A stretch of DNA of 8,266 nt from Kiritimatiellia bacterium (GTDB lineage Bacteria > Verrucomicrobiota > Kiritimatiellia > RFP12 > UBA1067). The DNA lies in contig CAAFYT010000079.1 in NCBI GenBank assembly GCA_900767325.1, positions 1 to 8,266 on the forward strand. Direction: 5' to 3'. Below, one piece after another: positions 1 through 6,433 of the stretch (positions are counted from its first letter, which is position 1; every line of letters starts with the position of its first letter). A model generated the notes under the pieces. That model saw only the letters and a list, made by a program, of their open reading frames with translations. It was not told the origin of the DNA and did no database searches. The position numbers were made by a program, and so were the translations under genes.

Positions 1-1712
1 CGCGCCGAACCATCCGTCGCCAGCTTCGCGTTCAGTTCGCGCGCACGATCGGCGAGAACCTGCAGAAAGACGTCGATGAAATCGAAACGATACGTCTCTT
101 CGGCCCAAAGCTCCGGATGGGCCTCTCCGGCGACGAGAAACTCCCGCGCGCCCTTCGCCAGTTCGTTCCTGTCGTAATAAAGCCCGTTCCGAGGCCCCCA
201 TTGCGAAACAGCCCTGATTCCAACCGCCGGCAGCGCGCAGATCACGTTCTCCACGCAGCCCTCCTGTCGCCGCGGACACGCCCAGGCCGTTCGCGCGAAG
301 GTCTCCAACGCCGTCTTCAGATGCGCGTCCCAACGCCCGTAGCGTCGCCGCGCATACCGCTCCAGATCATCGCTCGCCGAACCCGTCGAGCCGAAGGCCT
401 CCACGAGGAGATCGTACATCAGCGGATTCGTTCCCAACCCCTCGCTCAACATGCCGTAGCCGCGAAAGCTCGGATCGCCCGCGCCGATCCGCGCAAGCGT
501 ACGCATCCGTTCGAGCCCGCCGTAAAGGCCCGTGTTGCCGCCGAAATTCAGAACCTCCGCCCAGATCCACGGCAGCTTTTCGCCCTGCGGCCGACTGAAG
601 AAGTCCGCCTCTACCCGACCCGTGCGGCTCATGTCCGGGTCCAGCAGCTCGATCAGCGTGTTTCGCGGCGACAGCCCGTCCCGTACGCCTTGCGGCGGCG
701 TGCCCTGCCAGCTTTGGAGCACCCAGACGACGTCCTCGCCGAAGTGGCGCTTCTGCAGGTCCTGGATGCGCCGCGTCGCCCGGGCGAGATCCTCGTCGCT
801 CAGTCCCGTTCGGCTTCCGCCTTCGTGGAAGAGATCGCCCGCCAGATACTTCGGGGCGGTGCGCGCATCAAGGCCGTACACCGCCTTCAGGTTCTCGTAC
901 CAGCGTTCGGCGAAGCGCATGAATCGCTCGCTCGTCGGATCAAGAAGCGCGGGACGCGTGAACACGCCGCACCACACGCCCTGGCTCCGCGCACCGGCCG
1001 TGCCCGACGGCACCAGTCCCACGAACCCCTGGAGCATCGGTTCGACGCCCGCCTTCTTCATCTCGTGGTAGATCCAGCGTCCGAGCCGCGCATCCTCCTC
1101 AATCCGCTGCGCCGTGACGGGCCCCCCAAGCCCCTCGAGATTGCCCATGCACCACCACGCCAGCGCCGATTCGTCGGCGAGGTACGCCTCGATCCGCTCC
1201 TCGGAGTAGCCCATGTCCCGCAGCGTGAGCTGCCACACCTTCATCAGCCCGTTCAGAACCAGCGCGCCGTTGAAGCCCTGAAGAGCGAGACGATCGATTT
1301 CCTCGCGCCAGTCCGCCGCGGTCCAGTACGCCATCGTATAGGAGAGCGTGCAGAAGTTGTAGGCCATTCGCACCGGCACGGCGCTCGCGCAGACCAGCTC
1401 CCGCTCCGGAACGGGACAATTCGCCGGGGTGCGGCTTCCGCACCACGAGACGTGTCCGCCGGCGATTTCGCGCACATAGCGCCCGAGCGCAAATGCCGCC
1501 GCCGAGCGACAGGTGGCGCGGATCACGACCTGACCTCCCTCGCCCGCGATCCTCGCCTGCTCGCCCTCGCCCGGCATCTGCTCGAACCTGAAGTTCGCCG
1601 CGCCATAACCCCTGCGTTCCGCAATGCCCCGCAGGTCGGCGTCCCACTCGGCCGCACCTTCGAGACTCAATAGACCGAAGAGGACAATCCCTGCGAGAAA
1701 TCCACGCATCAT
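1..1712 (-). CDS. Exported alpha-N-acetylglucosaminidase, GH89 (NAGLU-like), 3' end cut by the window
   Basis: The minus frame is open for 570 codons and runs off the left edge. GH89 enzymes hydrolyse terminal alpha-linked GlcNAc from heparan-type chains and from GlcNAc-alpha-1,4-Gal mucin caps. Residues 1-21 form a signal peptide (Arg3, a hydrophobic core, then EGAAE), so the enzyme is exported. The fold is recognisable by eye against human NAGLU: NFCTLSYTMAYW near 119-130, an EID helix near 138-140, MGN at 189-191, LFHEGG with Glu297, NFGGN near 389-393 and LSEG with Glu424. Glu297 and Glu424 align with the NAGLU catalytic pair Glu316/Glu446 and have similar spacing. The family is usually 700-750 residues, so about 150 C-terminal residues are missing. 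I chose ATG 1712 over ATG 1709 because AGGAGG (1723-1728) lies 10 nt upstream and the ATG forms an ATGA overlap with the preceding stop. A secreted glycosidase coupled to cytosolic glycosyltransferases is unusual. Confidence 0.9.
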   Translation of the reverse strand, partial: MMRGFLAGIVLFGLLSLEGAAEWDADLRGIAERRGYGAANFRFEQMPGEGEQARIAGEGGQVVIRATCRSAAAFALGRYVREIAGGHVSWCGSRTPANCPVPERELVCASAVPVRMAYNFCTLSYTMAYWTAADWREEIDRLALQGFNGALVLNGLMKVWQLTLRDMGYSEERIEAYLADESALAWWCMGNLEGLGGPVTAQRIEEDARLGRWIYHEMKKAGVEPMLQGFVGLVPSGTAGARSQGVWCGVFTRPALLDPTSERFMRFAERWYENLKAVYGLDARTAPKYLAGDLFHEGGSRTGLSDEDLARATRRIQDLQKRHFGEDVVWVLQSWQGTPPQGVRDGLSPRNTLIELLDPDMSRTGRVEADFFSRPQGEKLPWIWAEVLNFGGNTGLYGGLERMRTLARIGAGDPSFRGYGMLSEGLGTNPLMYDLLVEAFGSTGSASDDLERYARRRYGRWDAHLKTALETFARTAWACPRRQEGCVENVICALPAVGIRAVSQWGPRNGLYYDRNELAKGAREFLVAGEAHPELWAEETYRFDFIDVFLQVLADRARELNAKLATDGSA

Positions 1713-2530
1713 ATCCGTAAGACCTCCTCGATCGCGGCCTTGAGCATCGCGACTCTCCGTTCGCCTTCCGCCGCTACATATCCCTCCAGATAAATCACGC
1801 CGCATTGCCCCTTCCAGGCCGGCGCGCCATCGGTCGTGATCACCCGCTTGCCGCGCTCCAGCGCCTCCGCAACGACCAGGCCGAAATTGTCGCTCAGGGT
1901 CGGCAGGCACAGCACATCGCACCACGCCCAGACCCGTTCCTTCTCCTCGCCGAACGCCGTGCTCGCGATCTTCAGCTCCACCGCCTGCCCGTCTTGCCGC
2001 ACACGGTTCACCGCCGCTTCGAGGAACTCCAGCCCCTTGAGCGGATGACGCCGCCCCAGGTAGAGCACATGCAGCGGATGCGTCCTATCGAGCGCACCGA
2101 TCGGCGCGAAGGTGAAGAAGCGCTTGATGTCCTGAACCGCCACCTCGGGACACTTTCTCCCCAGATACCCCCTGATCCACCCGGCCTCCGCCTCGCAACA
2201 GGCCTCCAGTCGTTCGCACCTCCTCAAGCATCCGCGCTCGACCAATCCAGCCAGACGCTTCTTCCAGCCATGGTAGTTCAGACGGATCGGATCGTAGCAG
2301 GCCTCGGGCACCCAATGGACGTGCCGCCCCACGAGCGCCGCCCACCACAAACAGGGTTTCCATCCGCAATGGATCCACACCTGGTCGGCCATACGCAATT
2401 CGCCTAAGCTCGCCCATCTGCGGAACTCGATGGCGTGCCCATCTCGCGCCTGTTCGTCGGCGATCATCCGCGCGATGTTCGCCGCGCCGTTCCAGCGCTC
2501 CCAGCCGTCGCAAACATGGAGAATCCTCAT
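1709..2530 (-). CDS. GT4-family glycosyltransferase B (short form)
   Basis: This 273-residue protein is a retaining GT-B enzyme that would transfer a sugar from a nucleotide donor to a surface-glycan acceptor in the cytoplasm. It opens with MRILHVCDGW, a typical N-terminal strand. HGWKKRLA near the middle and CEAEAGWIR match a stretch common in LPS and exopolysaccharide GT4 enzymes. LYLGRRHPLKGLEFL starts the C-terminal Rossmann domain, and LPTLSDNFGLVVAEALERG is the donor-binding motif. The motif reads D-X7-E rather than the usual E-X7-E. At 273 residues it is shorter than the usual 350-400, mainly in the N-terminal domain. The open frame continues to 2818, but that extension is Arg/Ala-rich and overlaps gene A. 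ATG 2530 is supported by the ATGA overlap and by GGGAGAGG just upstream. The exact sugar and acceptor cannot be read from the sequence. Confidence 0.88.
   Translation of the reverse strand: MRILHVCDGWERWNGAANIARMIADEQARDGHAIEFRRWASLGELRMADQVWIHCGWKPCLWWAALVGRHVHWVPEACYDPIRLNYHGWKKRLAGLVERGCLRRCERLEACCEAEAGWIRGYLGRKCPEVAVQDIKRFFTFAPIGALDRTHPLHVLYLGRRHPLKGLEFLEAAVNRVRQDGQAVELKIASTAFGEEKERVWAWCDVLCLPTLSDNFGLVVAEALERGKRVITTDGAPAWKGQCGVIYLEGYVAAEGERRVAMLKAAIEEVLRI
1723..1728 (-). promoter_or_regulatory. Shine-Dalgarno site of the GH89 gene
   Basis: AGGAGG on the minus strand lies 10 nt before ATG 1712, inside the end of glycosyltransferase B. It decides the start in favour of the ATG that makes the ATGA overlap. 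Confidence 0.7.
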
Positions 2531-3546
2531 CTCGCCTCTCCCATGACAAGCGCGAGGAAACGCACCGCCTGGCGCTCGGGCCGCAGGTCCTGCGCCGCCC
2601 GCGCCGCGCCGCTCCTGATGCGCGCGAGGAAGTCGCTCTCGCGTTCGCACCGCCGCAGCACCGCCGCAAGCGCCACCGCGTCGCCCCTCGGCACGACGCA
2701 TCCGCAGCCATAGTCCTCGACCAGCATCCTTGCACCCATGCCCTCGGAGACGATGACAGGCGTCCCTTCCAAAAGCGCCTCGTTGACCCTCATCCCCCAC
2801 GGCTCGCAGTATCCGCACGCCACCACGGCCTTCGCGTTGCGAATCGCGCGAACGAGCTCGCCCGCGCCCAGCGCGCCACCGCTTCTGACGAGCCGCACGC
2901 CGGCTTGACGCGCCGCCCGTTCCGCGACCTCCACGCCACGGTACCGCGCCTCGCTGCCGAGATGAAGATAGAAATCCCCCGCCGCCCGAGAGGGCTCTTC
3001 GCCCGCATCCGCTTCAAGCCGGGCGGCGGCATAGCCGAAGGGGACGATCTGGTCCTTCCGCCAGCCCAGGCGAAGCAAACGGTCGAGACCATTCCGTCCG
3101 CTCTGGCTGATGAGAAGATCGGCCGCGCGGATCGTCGAGCGAAGCCGCGCGGGGAGAACACAACGGTAATAGGCGCGTTTCAGCGCCGCCTTGAAACCTA
3201 AGCACATCTCGCAGGGCGCTTCCGCGTAGACCACGACACGCGCGCCCGAGCGCTTCGCCGCGCGAATCAGCTCGCGCCAGACCCGTGAGTTCTGGTAGAC
3301 GCAGAAAACCTGCACGCTCCCGGGCCCGCCGAACTCCCGGAGCGTGTCGAGACCCTTCGCCAGATCGTCGCCGACCTCCACCGCGCCCGCGAGCCGCCGA
3401 CAACGAGAATCCGGCAGCTTCACGCCGTTCCAGAGGCGAATCGCCACGCGAATGCCACGCTCCTCGGCGCGCTGACGAACCGCCTCGAAGAGCGCCGCCG
3501 TGCTTCGGCATTCGCTATGCGCCCAAATCACCAGACTTGAAATCAT
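2527..3546 (-). CDS. GT4-family glycosyltransferase A, first gene of the GT4-GT4-GH89 operon
   Basis: This 339-residue protein has a two-domain GT-B organisation. The N-terminal half ends near VVYAEAPCEMC and ISQSGRNGLDRLL, followed by the linker IVPFGYA. The C-terminal half carries DFYLHLGS (start of the nucleotide-sugar domain), ACGYCEPWGMRVNEALLEG (the E-X7-E donor motif) and TPVIVSEGMGARMLVED. The length is normal for GT4. It probably acts in the cytoplasm on a surface polysaccharide or LPS core, but substrates cannot be assigned. It heads a leftward operon: its TGA overlaps the ATG of glycosyltransferase B by 4 bp. No Shine-Dalgarno sequence precedes ATG 3546. Instead a perfect TATAAT lies 7 nt upstream, so the mRNA probably begins at the start codon. 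Its promoter overlaps the divergent GT25 promoter. Confidence 0.9.
   Translation of the reverse strand: MISSLVIWAHSECRSTAALFEAVRQRAEERGIRVAIRLWNGVKLPDSRCRRLAGAVEVGDDLAKGLDTLREFGGPGSVQVFCVYQNSRVWRELIRAAKRSGARVVVYAEAPCEMCLGFKAALKRAYYRCVLPARLRSTIRAADLLISQSGRNGLDRLLRLGWRKDQIVPFGYAAARLEADAGEEPSRAAGDFYLHLGSEARYRGVEVAERAARQAGVRLVRSGGALGAGELVRAIRNAKAVVACGYCEPWGMRVNEALLEGTPVIVSEGMGARMLVEDYGCGCVVPRGDAVALAAVLRRCERESDFLARIRSGAARAAQDLRPERQAVRFLALVMGEAR
2535..2542 (-). promoter_or_regulatory. Shine-Dalgarno site of glycosyltransferase B
   Basis: GGGAGAGG on the minus strand lies inside the 3' end of glycosyltransferase A, with its GGAG core 7 nt before ATG 2530. Together with the ATGA overlap it supports the short start over the longer open frame. 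Confidence 0.65.
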
Positions 3547-3553
3547 CGCCTGT

Positions 3554-3559
3554 ATTATA
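3554..3559 (-). promoter_or_regulatory. -10 element (extended, leaderless) for the GT4-GT4-GH89 operon
   Basis: On the minus strand this reads TATAAT preceded by TGA, an extended TGN -10. Exactly 7 nt separate it from ATG 3546, so transcription should start at or next to the A of the start codon. No TTGACA-like -35 is visible at 16-18 bp, and the extended -10 could compensate. Confidence 0.7.
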
Positions 3560-3580
3560 TCACATTACGCGCCGTTTTGA

Positions 3581-3586
3581 TATAAT
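3581..3586 (+). promoter_or_regulatory. -10 element (extended, leaderless) for the GT25 gene
   Basis: A perfect TATAAT preceded by TGA lies 6 nt before GTG 3593. No Shine-Dalgarno sequence fits in the gap. The predicted transcription start coincides with the GTG. No clear -35 is seen. Confidence 0.7.
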
Positions 3587-3592
3587 ACGCGC

Positions 3593-4294
3593 GTGACTGC
3601 CTATCTGATCAATCTCAAGGACGAAACCGCGCGGCTCGCGAAGGTGCGTGGACAATTCCAACGCCTGGGTCTCGCCTTCGAGCGCCTTGAGGCCGAAACG
3701 GAGGGTCCTCTCGACTCCTTTCGCTGGTGGTGCACGACCTTGCGCCCCGTCATCCACGGCGAAGTCGGTTGCGCGTGCTCGCATCTGAAGGCCTATCGCA
3801 CGATGCTTGAGCGCGGCGAAAAATGCGCCGCCGTATTCGAGGACGATGTCGTTCTCAGCCCGCGGATCCGCGACGCGCTCACTCTCGCCGAGAAATCCTG
3901 CCTCGATGACCCGAAGCGCGTGGTGTTGCTCGGATTTCACCACCGCTCGAAAAGAGGCGAAAGAACGGCAAGCACCGATGCAACGCTTCGAATCGTCCCC
4001 GAAGATTGGGATTTCTGCACCGAGGGCTATGTGATCGGGCGTGAGGCCGCGGCCAATCTTCTTCGCGGACAGAGACGGATCCGCGTCACCGCCGACAACT
4101 GGCACTACTTCCGCACCAAGGGCTGGATCACCCTTTCGCGCGTCCTGCCGCCGGTCTGCGAACAGGATACGGACCTCTTCGCCAGCGCCCTCGGCCGGCG
4201 CTACGTGGCGGCGGAGCACGGCTTCGCCGCGCGGATGTGGTGGAAGTTCCGCCGCGCCATCGGCACGGCGCTCGACTGGCTGCTCCCGGCCTGA
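3593..4294 (+). CDS. GT25-family (LPS/LOS type) glycosyltransferase
   Basis: This 233-residue protein matches the GT25 family, which includes LOS galactosyl- and glucosyltransferases of the LpsA/Lex1/LgtB type. It starts with MTAYLINLKDETARL, the family's N-terminal signature. GEVGCACSHLKAYRTML lies near 56-72, and VFEDDVVLS at 81-89 is the EDD metal/nucleotide-sugar site. ITLSRVLPPVCEQD near the C-terminus fits the family's closing region, and the length is typical. The enzyme should act at the cytoplasmic face in LPS or LOS outer-core assembly. The start is GTG 3593: it has no Shine-Dalgarno sequence but has TATAAT (3581-3586) 6 nt upstream, so the message is probably leaderless. It is the only convincing rightward gene. 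It stands divergent to the GT4 operon and ends 6 bp from the convergent ElyC-like gene. Confidence 0.9.
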   Translation: MTAYLINLKDETARLAKVRGQFQRLGLAFERLEAETEGPLDSFRWWCTTLRPVIHGEVGCACSHLKAYRTMLERGEKCAAVFEDDVVLSPRIRDALTLAEKSCLDDPKRVVLLGFHHRSKRGERTASTDATLRIVPEDWDFCTEGYVIGREAAANLLRGQRRIRVTADNWHYFRTKGWITLSRVLPPVCEQDTDLFASALGRRYVAAEHGFAARMWWKFRRAIGTALDWLLPA

Positions 4295-4300
4295 TGCACG

Positions 4301-5056
4301 CTACTTCAGCACGGCGTAGCCGAGCCGCCCCACCCATTCCTTGATGGCAGACGACACCTTCATGAGCGAATCCGCGTTCGGCACGAAATCCTTGGCCTCG
4401 ACCGGCGCTTCCGCCGTATACGCCATTTCGTAATCGGTCGGCGCGGGAACGACCTCGAGCCCGGCGCGCTCGAAGAGCATGCGCGCGCGCTTCATGTGCC
4501 ACGCGCTCGTCACCAGCAACACGCGGCCGACACCGCTCCCCTTGATTCGCCGCGCCTCCTCTTCGGTGTTGCGCGGCCCCTCCAGGCAGACGATTGCCTC
4601 GCGGGGAACGCCCAGATCCAGGAGAAGCGGCACGGTGCTTTCCTCCACATGGTCGCTCGTGCAGATGACCTGCGGCGCCAGATGCCGCTTGTAGAGACGC
4701 GCCCCCTGCCAGACGCGGTCGGCGCCCGAGAACATCTCCGCCGCCCCGCACTTCTCATGGCAGCCCATGCCGCCCCCGAGAACGCAGATCGCATCCGCCT
4801 GCGGCAATCCGGAGATGTCGCCGCAGCGTTTTGCCATCGCCTGTTCGCACTCGACGCCCTCCTCCAGCGGCACGCCGATCAGCCGAACCGCGAGGGGCGT
4901 CGAGCAGAACCACATCACCGCGCCGAGCATCCACGCGCAGACGCGCGCCGTTCTGCGCCATCCGACGCGCCACAACCCCCAGGTCGCCAGCGCACCGAGA
5001 AACGCCACGCCCAGGGGACTTGCCACGAAACCGACGACCTTATTGATGTAATACAT
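4301..5056 (-). CDS. ElyC/YdcF-like DUF218 inner-membrane protein
   Basis: This 251-residue protein has the ElyC layout: two N-terminal membrane segments (about 8-30 and 37-60), then a DUF218 domain. The domain shows ICVLGGGMG at 90-98, a GADRVWQGARLY helix near 111-122, VICTSDH near 130-136, PRNTEEEARRI near 161-171 and LVTSAWHMKRARMLF near 181-195. E. coli ElyC is of similar length, carries NTEEEA- and LVTSASH-type motifs, and is linked to peptidoglycan and undecaprenyl-carrier metabolism. DUF218 relatives such as SanA affect the envelope barrier. Here it probably serves envelope or lipid-carrier balance next to polysaccharide enzymes, but its biochemical activity is not established. Start ATG 5056 has GGAGGA (5063-5068) 6 nt upstream and overlaps the GT2 gene by 17 bp, so the two are likely translationally coupled. 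The open frame extends to 5092, but that extension overlaps GT2 further and has no better ribosome site. Confidence 0.88.
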   Translation of the reverse strand: MYYINKVVGFVASPLGVAFLGALATWGLWRVGWRRTARVCAWMLGAVMWFCSTPLAVRLIGVPLEEGVECEQAMAKRCGDISGLPQADAICVLGGGMGCHEKCGAAEMFSGADRVWQGARLYKRHLAPQVICTSDHVEESTVPLLLDLGVPREAIVCLEGPRNTEEEARRIKGSGVGRVLLVTSAWHMKRARMLFERAGLEVVPAPTDYEMAYTAEAPVEAKDFVPNADSLMKVSSAIKEWVGRLGYAVLK

Positions 5057-5936
5057 GCCGCTTCCTCCATCTGACGATTCCCCACCATCCATAGGATGCG
5101 AGGATGAACTTCACGCCCCACTTCACCCGATCGCGCAAACCGATGCCGCGAGCGACGATCATCCGTCCGAGAAGAAAGCCGAGGTTCTTCCGCAGCCAGG
5201 CCTCGCATGCCTTCCCCTGCTCCAAATTCGTTCCGTCCAACGCGGCGCACGCCGCAATCCAATAGCAGCCGATGGCGGCCCCGATCCGCAGATCGGGCCG
5301 AAAGCCCTCTGGCGCCTCGCAAAGCCGTCGCTCGAAGAGATGGAGCTGCTCCAGATCAGTTCGCGTGCGATCATCGGCATCCATCAGACTCCCGCCGGTA
5401 TGATAGTAGCGATAGAGCGCCTTTCCCGTGTAGACGCAGCTTCGGGCGCGCGAGAGAATGCGCGGGGCCATGAGGTAATCCTCCCCAATGCGAACATCTT
5501 CCGCGAAAAGAAGGCCCTCCCAGAGCTCGCGCCGCGTGACATAAAGAAATGGATTGCATCCAAGCCCCATGTCCCGCGAGACATCGCGCATCAGCCATTC
5601 GGCGGAAACGCGCCCCGCCTTCACGCCCCAGCGCCGCTCGAAGGGCCAGCCGATGCACTCGGCATCCACCACGACGACATCCGGCCGCGAGACAAGCGCC
5701 GCGGCGATTTCACGCCCCCAGTCCGGCGTGACCTCGTCATCGCCATCCACCCAGGCAATGTAACCCCCCTCGGCCCGCCGCAACCCCTCGTTCCGCGCCT
5801 TGCCAACCGGGCTCACGCCCTCAACGACGACCAGATCGAGATCAAGACACCCCGAAGCAGACGACCGAACCGATTCGATCGCCCGCTCCACGAGCGCATC
5901 GCGCCGCAGGCAAGGTATGATCACGCTGACCTTCAC
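5040..5936 (-). CDS. GT2-family glycosyltransferase
   Basis: This 298-residue protein is an inverting GT-A enzyme of family 2. It begins with the classic strand KVSVIIPC. DGDD at 64-67 is the metal-binding DxD motif, GEDYLMAPRIL at 151-161 supplies the ED catalytic-base region, and YRYYHTGGSL near 175-184 is typical of GT2 enzymes in capsule, O-antigen or LPS pathways. The C-terminal tail (about 255-298) is hydrophobic to basic and may dock on the membrane. An upstream ATG at 6011 is in frame, but it would add 25 residues before the family's normal first strand and would lie upstream of the promoter. I therefore start at GTG 5936, with TACAAT 7 nt upstream and no Shine-Dalgarno sequence. It is the first gene of a two-gene operon with the ElyC-like gene. 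Donor and acceptor are unknown. Confidence 0.9.
   Translation of the reverse strand: MKVSVIIPCLRRDALVERAIESVRSSASGCLDLDLVVVEGVSPVGKARNEGLRRAEGGYIAWVDGDDEVTPDWGREIAAALVSRPDVVVVDAECIGWPFERRWGVKAGRVSAEWLMRDVSRDMGLGCNPFLYVTRRELWEGLLFAEDVRIGEDYLMAPRILSRARSCVYTGKALYRYYHTGGSLMDADDRTRTDLEQLHLFERRLCEAPEGFRPDLRIGAAIGCYWIAACAALDGTNLEQGKACEAWLRKNLGFLLGRMIVARGIGLRDRVKWGVKFILASYGWWGIVRWRKRHVLHQ
5063..5068 (-). promoter_or_regulatory. Shine-Dalgarno site of the ElyC-like gene
   Basis: GGAGGA on the minus strand lies 6 nt before ATG 5056 and within the GT2 coding region. It fixes the start of the DUF218 gene. Confidence 0.75.
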
Positions 5937-5943
5937 ACGGCAT

Positions 5944-5949
5944 ATTGTA
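5944..5949 (-). promoter_or_regulatory. -10 element (extended, leaderless) for the GT2-ElyC-like operon
   Basis: On the minus strand TACAAT is preceded by TGC (extended -10) and followed after 7 nt by GTG 5936. There is no Shine-Dalgarno sequence between them. A -35 at 17 bp would read TTTCGC, which is weak. Confidence 0.62.
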
Positions 5950-6166
5950 GCATAATTCTCCCATTCGCGAAACACACCACACCGAAATTCACTGCACGGA
6001 TGGATCGCCAAACTAACCTACGGGGGTACTGAAAATTCTCATCCCTGCGTCAACTCCGTAATATGTCTCGCGCGCACGAGAAAATTCGCAACGAACTCAG
6101 AAAAATGTCGAAACGCAAAGAAAACACACAATAGACAATCAAAATGCAATATAACTCGCCGACAAT

Positions 6167-6316
6167 GTCGCTTTTTTGTCGCTAAAGCGTCGCTTTTCTG
6201 TCGCTAAAGTGTCGCTTTTTTGGCTCCAAACTTAGCGCCAACAGGCGGTACGAAATGCGACAAAAAAGTGCCAAAAAAGCGACAGAAAAGCGACACTTTA
6301 GCGACACTTTAGCGAC
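6167..6316. repeat. 150-bp symmetric array of 11-bp repeats (GTCGC + 6 nt) with central hairpin
   Basis: On the plus strand GTCGC recurs at 6167, 6178, 6189, 6200 and 6211, exactly every 11 bp. Each is followed by a T-type hexamer (TTTTTT, TTTTCT) or an A-type hexamer (TAAAGC, TAAAGT), alternating T, A, T, A, T. On the other side its complement GCGAC recurs at 6257, 6279, 6290, 6301 and 6312, with a degenerate copy GTGCC at 6268, also in 11-bp register. Both arms and a central CGCC-AACA-GGCG hairpin (6236-6247) share one axis at 6241.5, so unit 3 pairs 11/11 and unit 2 pairs 10/11 with their mirror copies. The pentamer is kept much better than the spacer hexamers. The 11-bp period is about one helical turn, which puts every GTCGC on one face of the DNA. 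It could be a protein-binding platform, an origin- or centromere-like site, or a long RNA hairpin. Confidence 0.9.
6236..6247. repeat. Central hairpin of the 11-bp repeat palindrome
   Basis: CGCC (6236-6239), loop AACA, GGCG (6244-6247). Its axis coincides with that of the flanking repeat arms. Confidence 0.7.
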
Positions 6317-6433
6317 AAAATTACGAGCGAAACTTAGTAAAAACGGCAAAACTTACGCAAAATATAACACTTTAGTACGAATGAGCGAAAAAGCAAAAAA
6401 TATCCGTGTGCGCGGGGAAAGAGGACAATGCTA

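Larger units (their letters stand above)
3552..3588. repeat. 11-bp inverted repeat forming the divergent promoter pair
   Basis: GTATTATATCA (3552-3562) and TGATATAATAC (3578-3588) are perfect reverse complements separated by 15 bp, with the axis at base 3570. Each arm contains one outward-facing extended -10. The -35 zone of each promoter falls on the other's -10, so two polymerases could hardly bind together. Confidence 0.85.

Noticed and set aside
117..1673. 518-codon rightward open frame, Arg/Pro/Ala-rich
   Set aside because: It is antisense to the GH89 gene, whose frame has a signal peptide, family motifs and both catalytic glutamates. The antisense frame has low-complexity Arg/His-rich composition and no recognisable family.
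1805..2407. 200-codon rightward open frame
   Set aside because: It is antisense to glycosyltransferase B, with no domain and no ribosome site noticed.
3560..4219. 219-codon leftward open frame
   Set aside because: It is antisense to the GT25 gene, which has clear family motifs and its own promoter.
4291..4310. Terminator between the convergent genes
   Set aside because: Only a 4-bp CTGA/TCAG pairing can be drawn, with no T-run.
5934..6011. Upstream ATG 6011 as GT2 start
   Set aside because: It would add 25 residues before the standard first strand of the family and would include the promoter in the coding region.
5055..6032. 325-codon rightward open frame
   Set aside because: It is antisense to the GT2 gene and runs through its promoter. 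It shows no domain and is typical of GC-rich antisense frames.
6066..6081. Small hairpin TCTCG/CGAGA
   Set aside because: A 5-bp stem in a CG-alternating patch with no T-run on the useful side; it could be chance.
6167..6316. CRISPR array
   Set aside because: The units are 11 bp with no 25-40 bp repeats, no unique spacers and no cas genes, and the array inverts at its centre.
6167..6316. Simple rho-independent terminator
   Set aside because: At 150 bp, with 11-bp phased pentamers, it is far longer than a terminator stem. T-runs lie inside the arms rather than after the stem.
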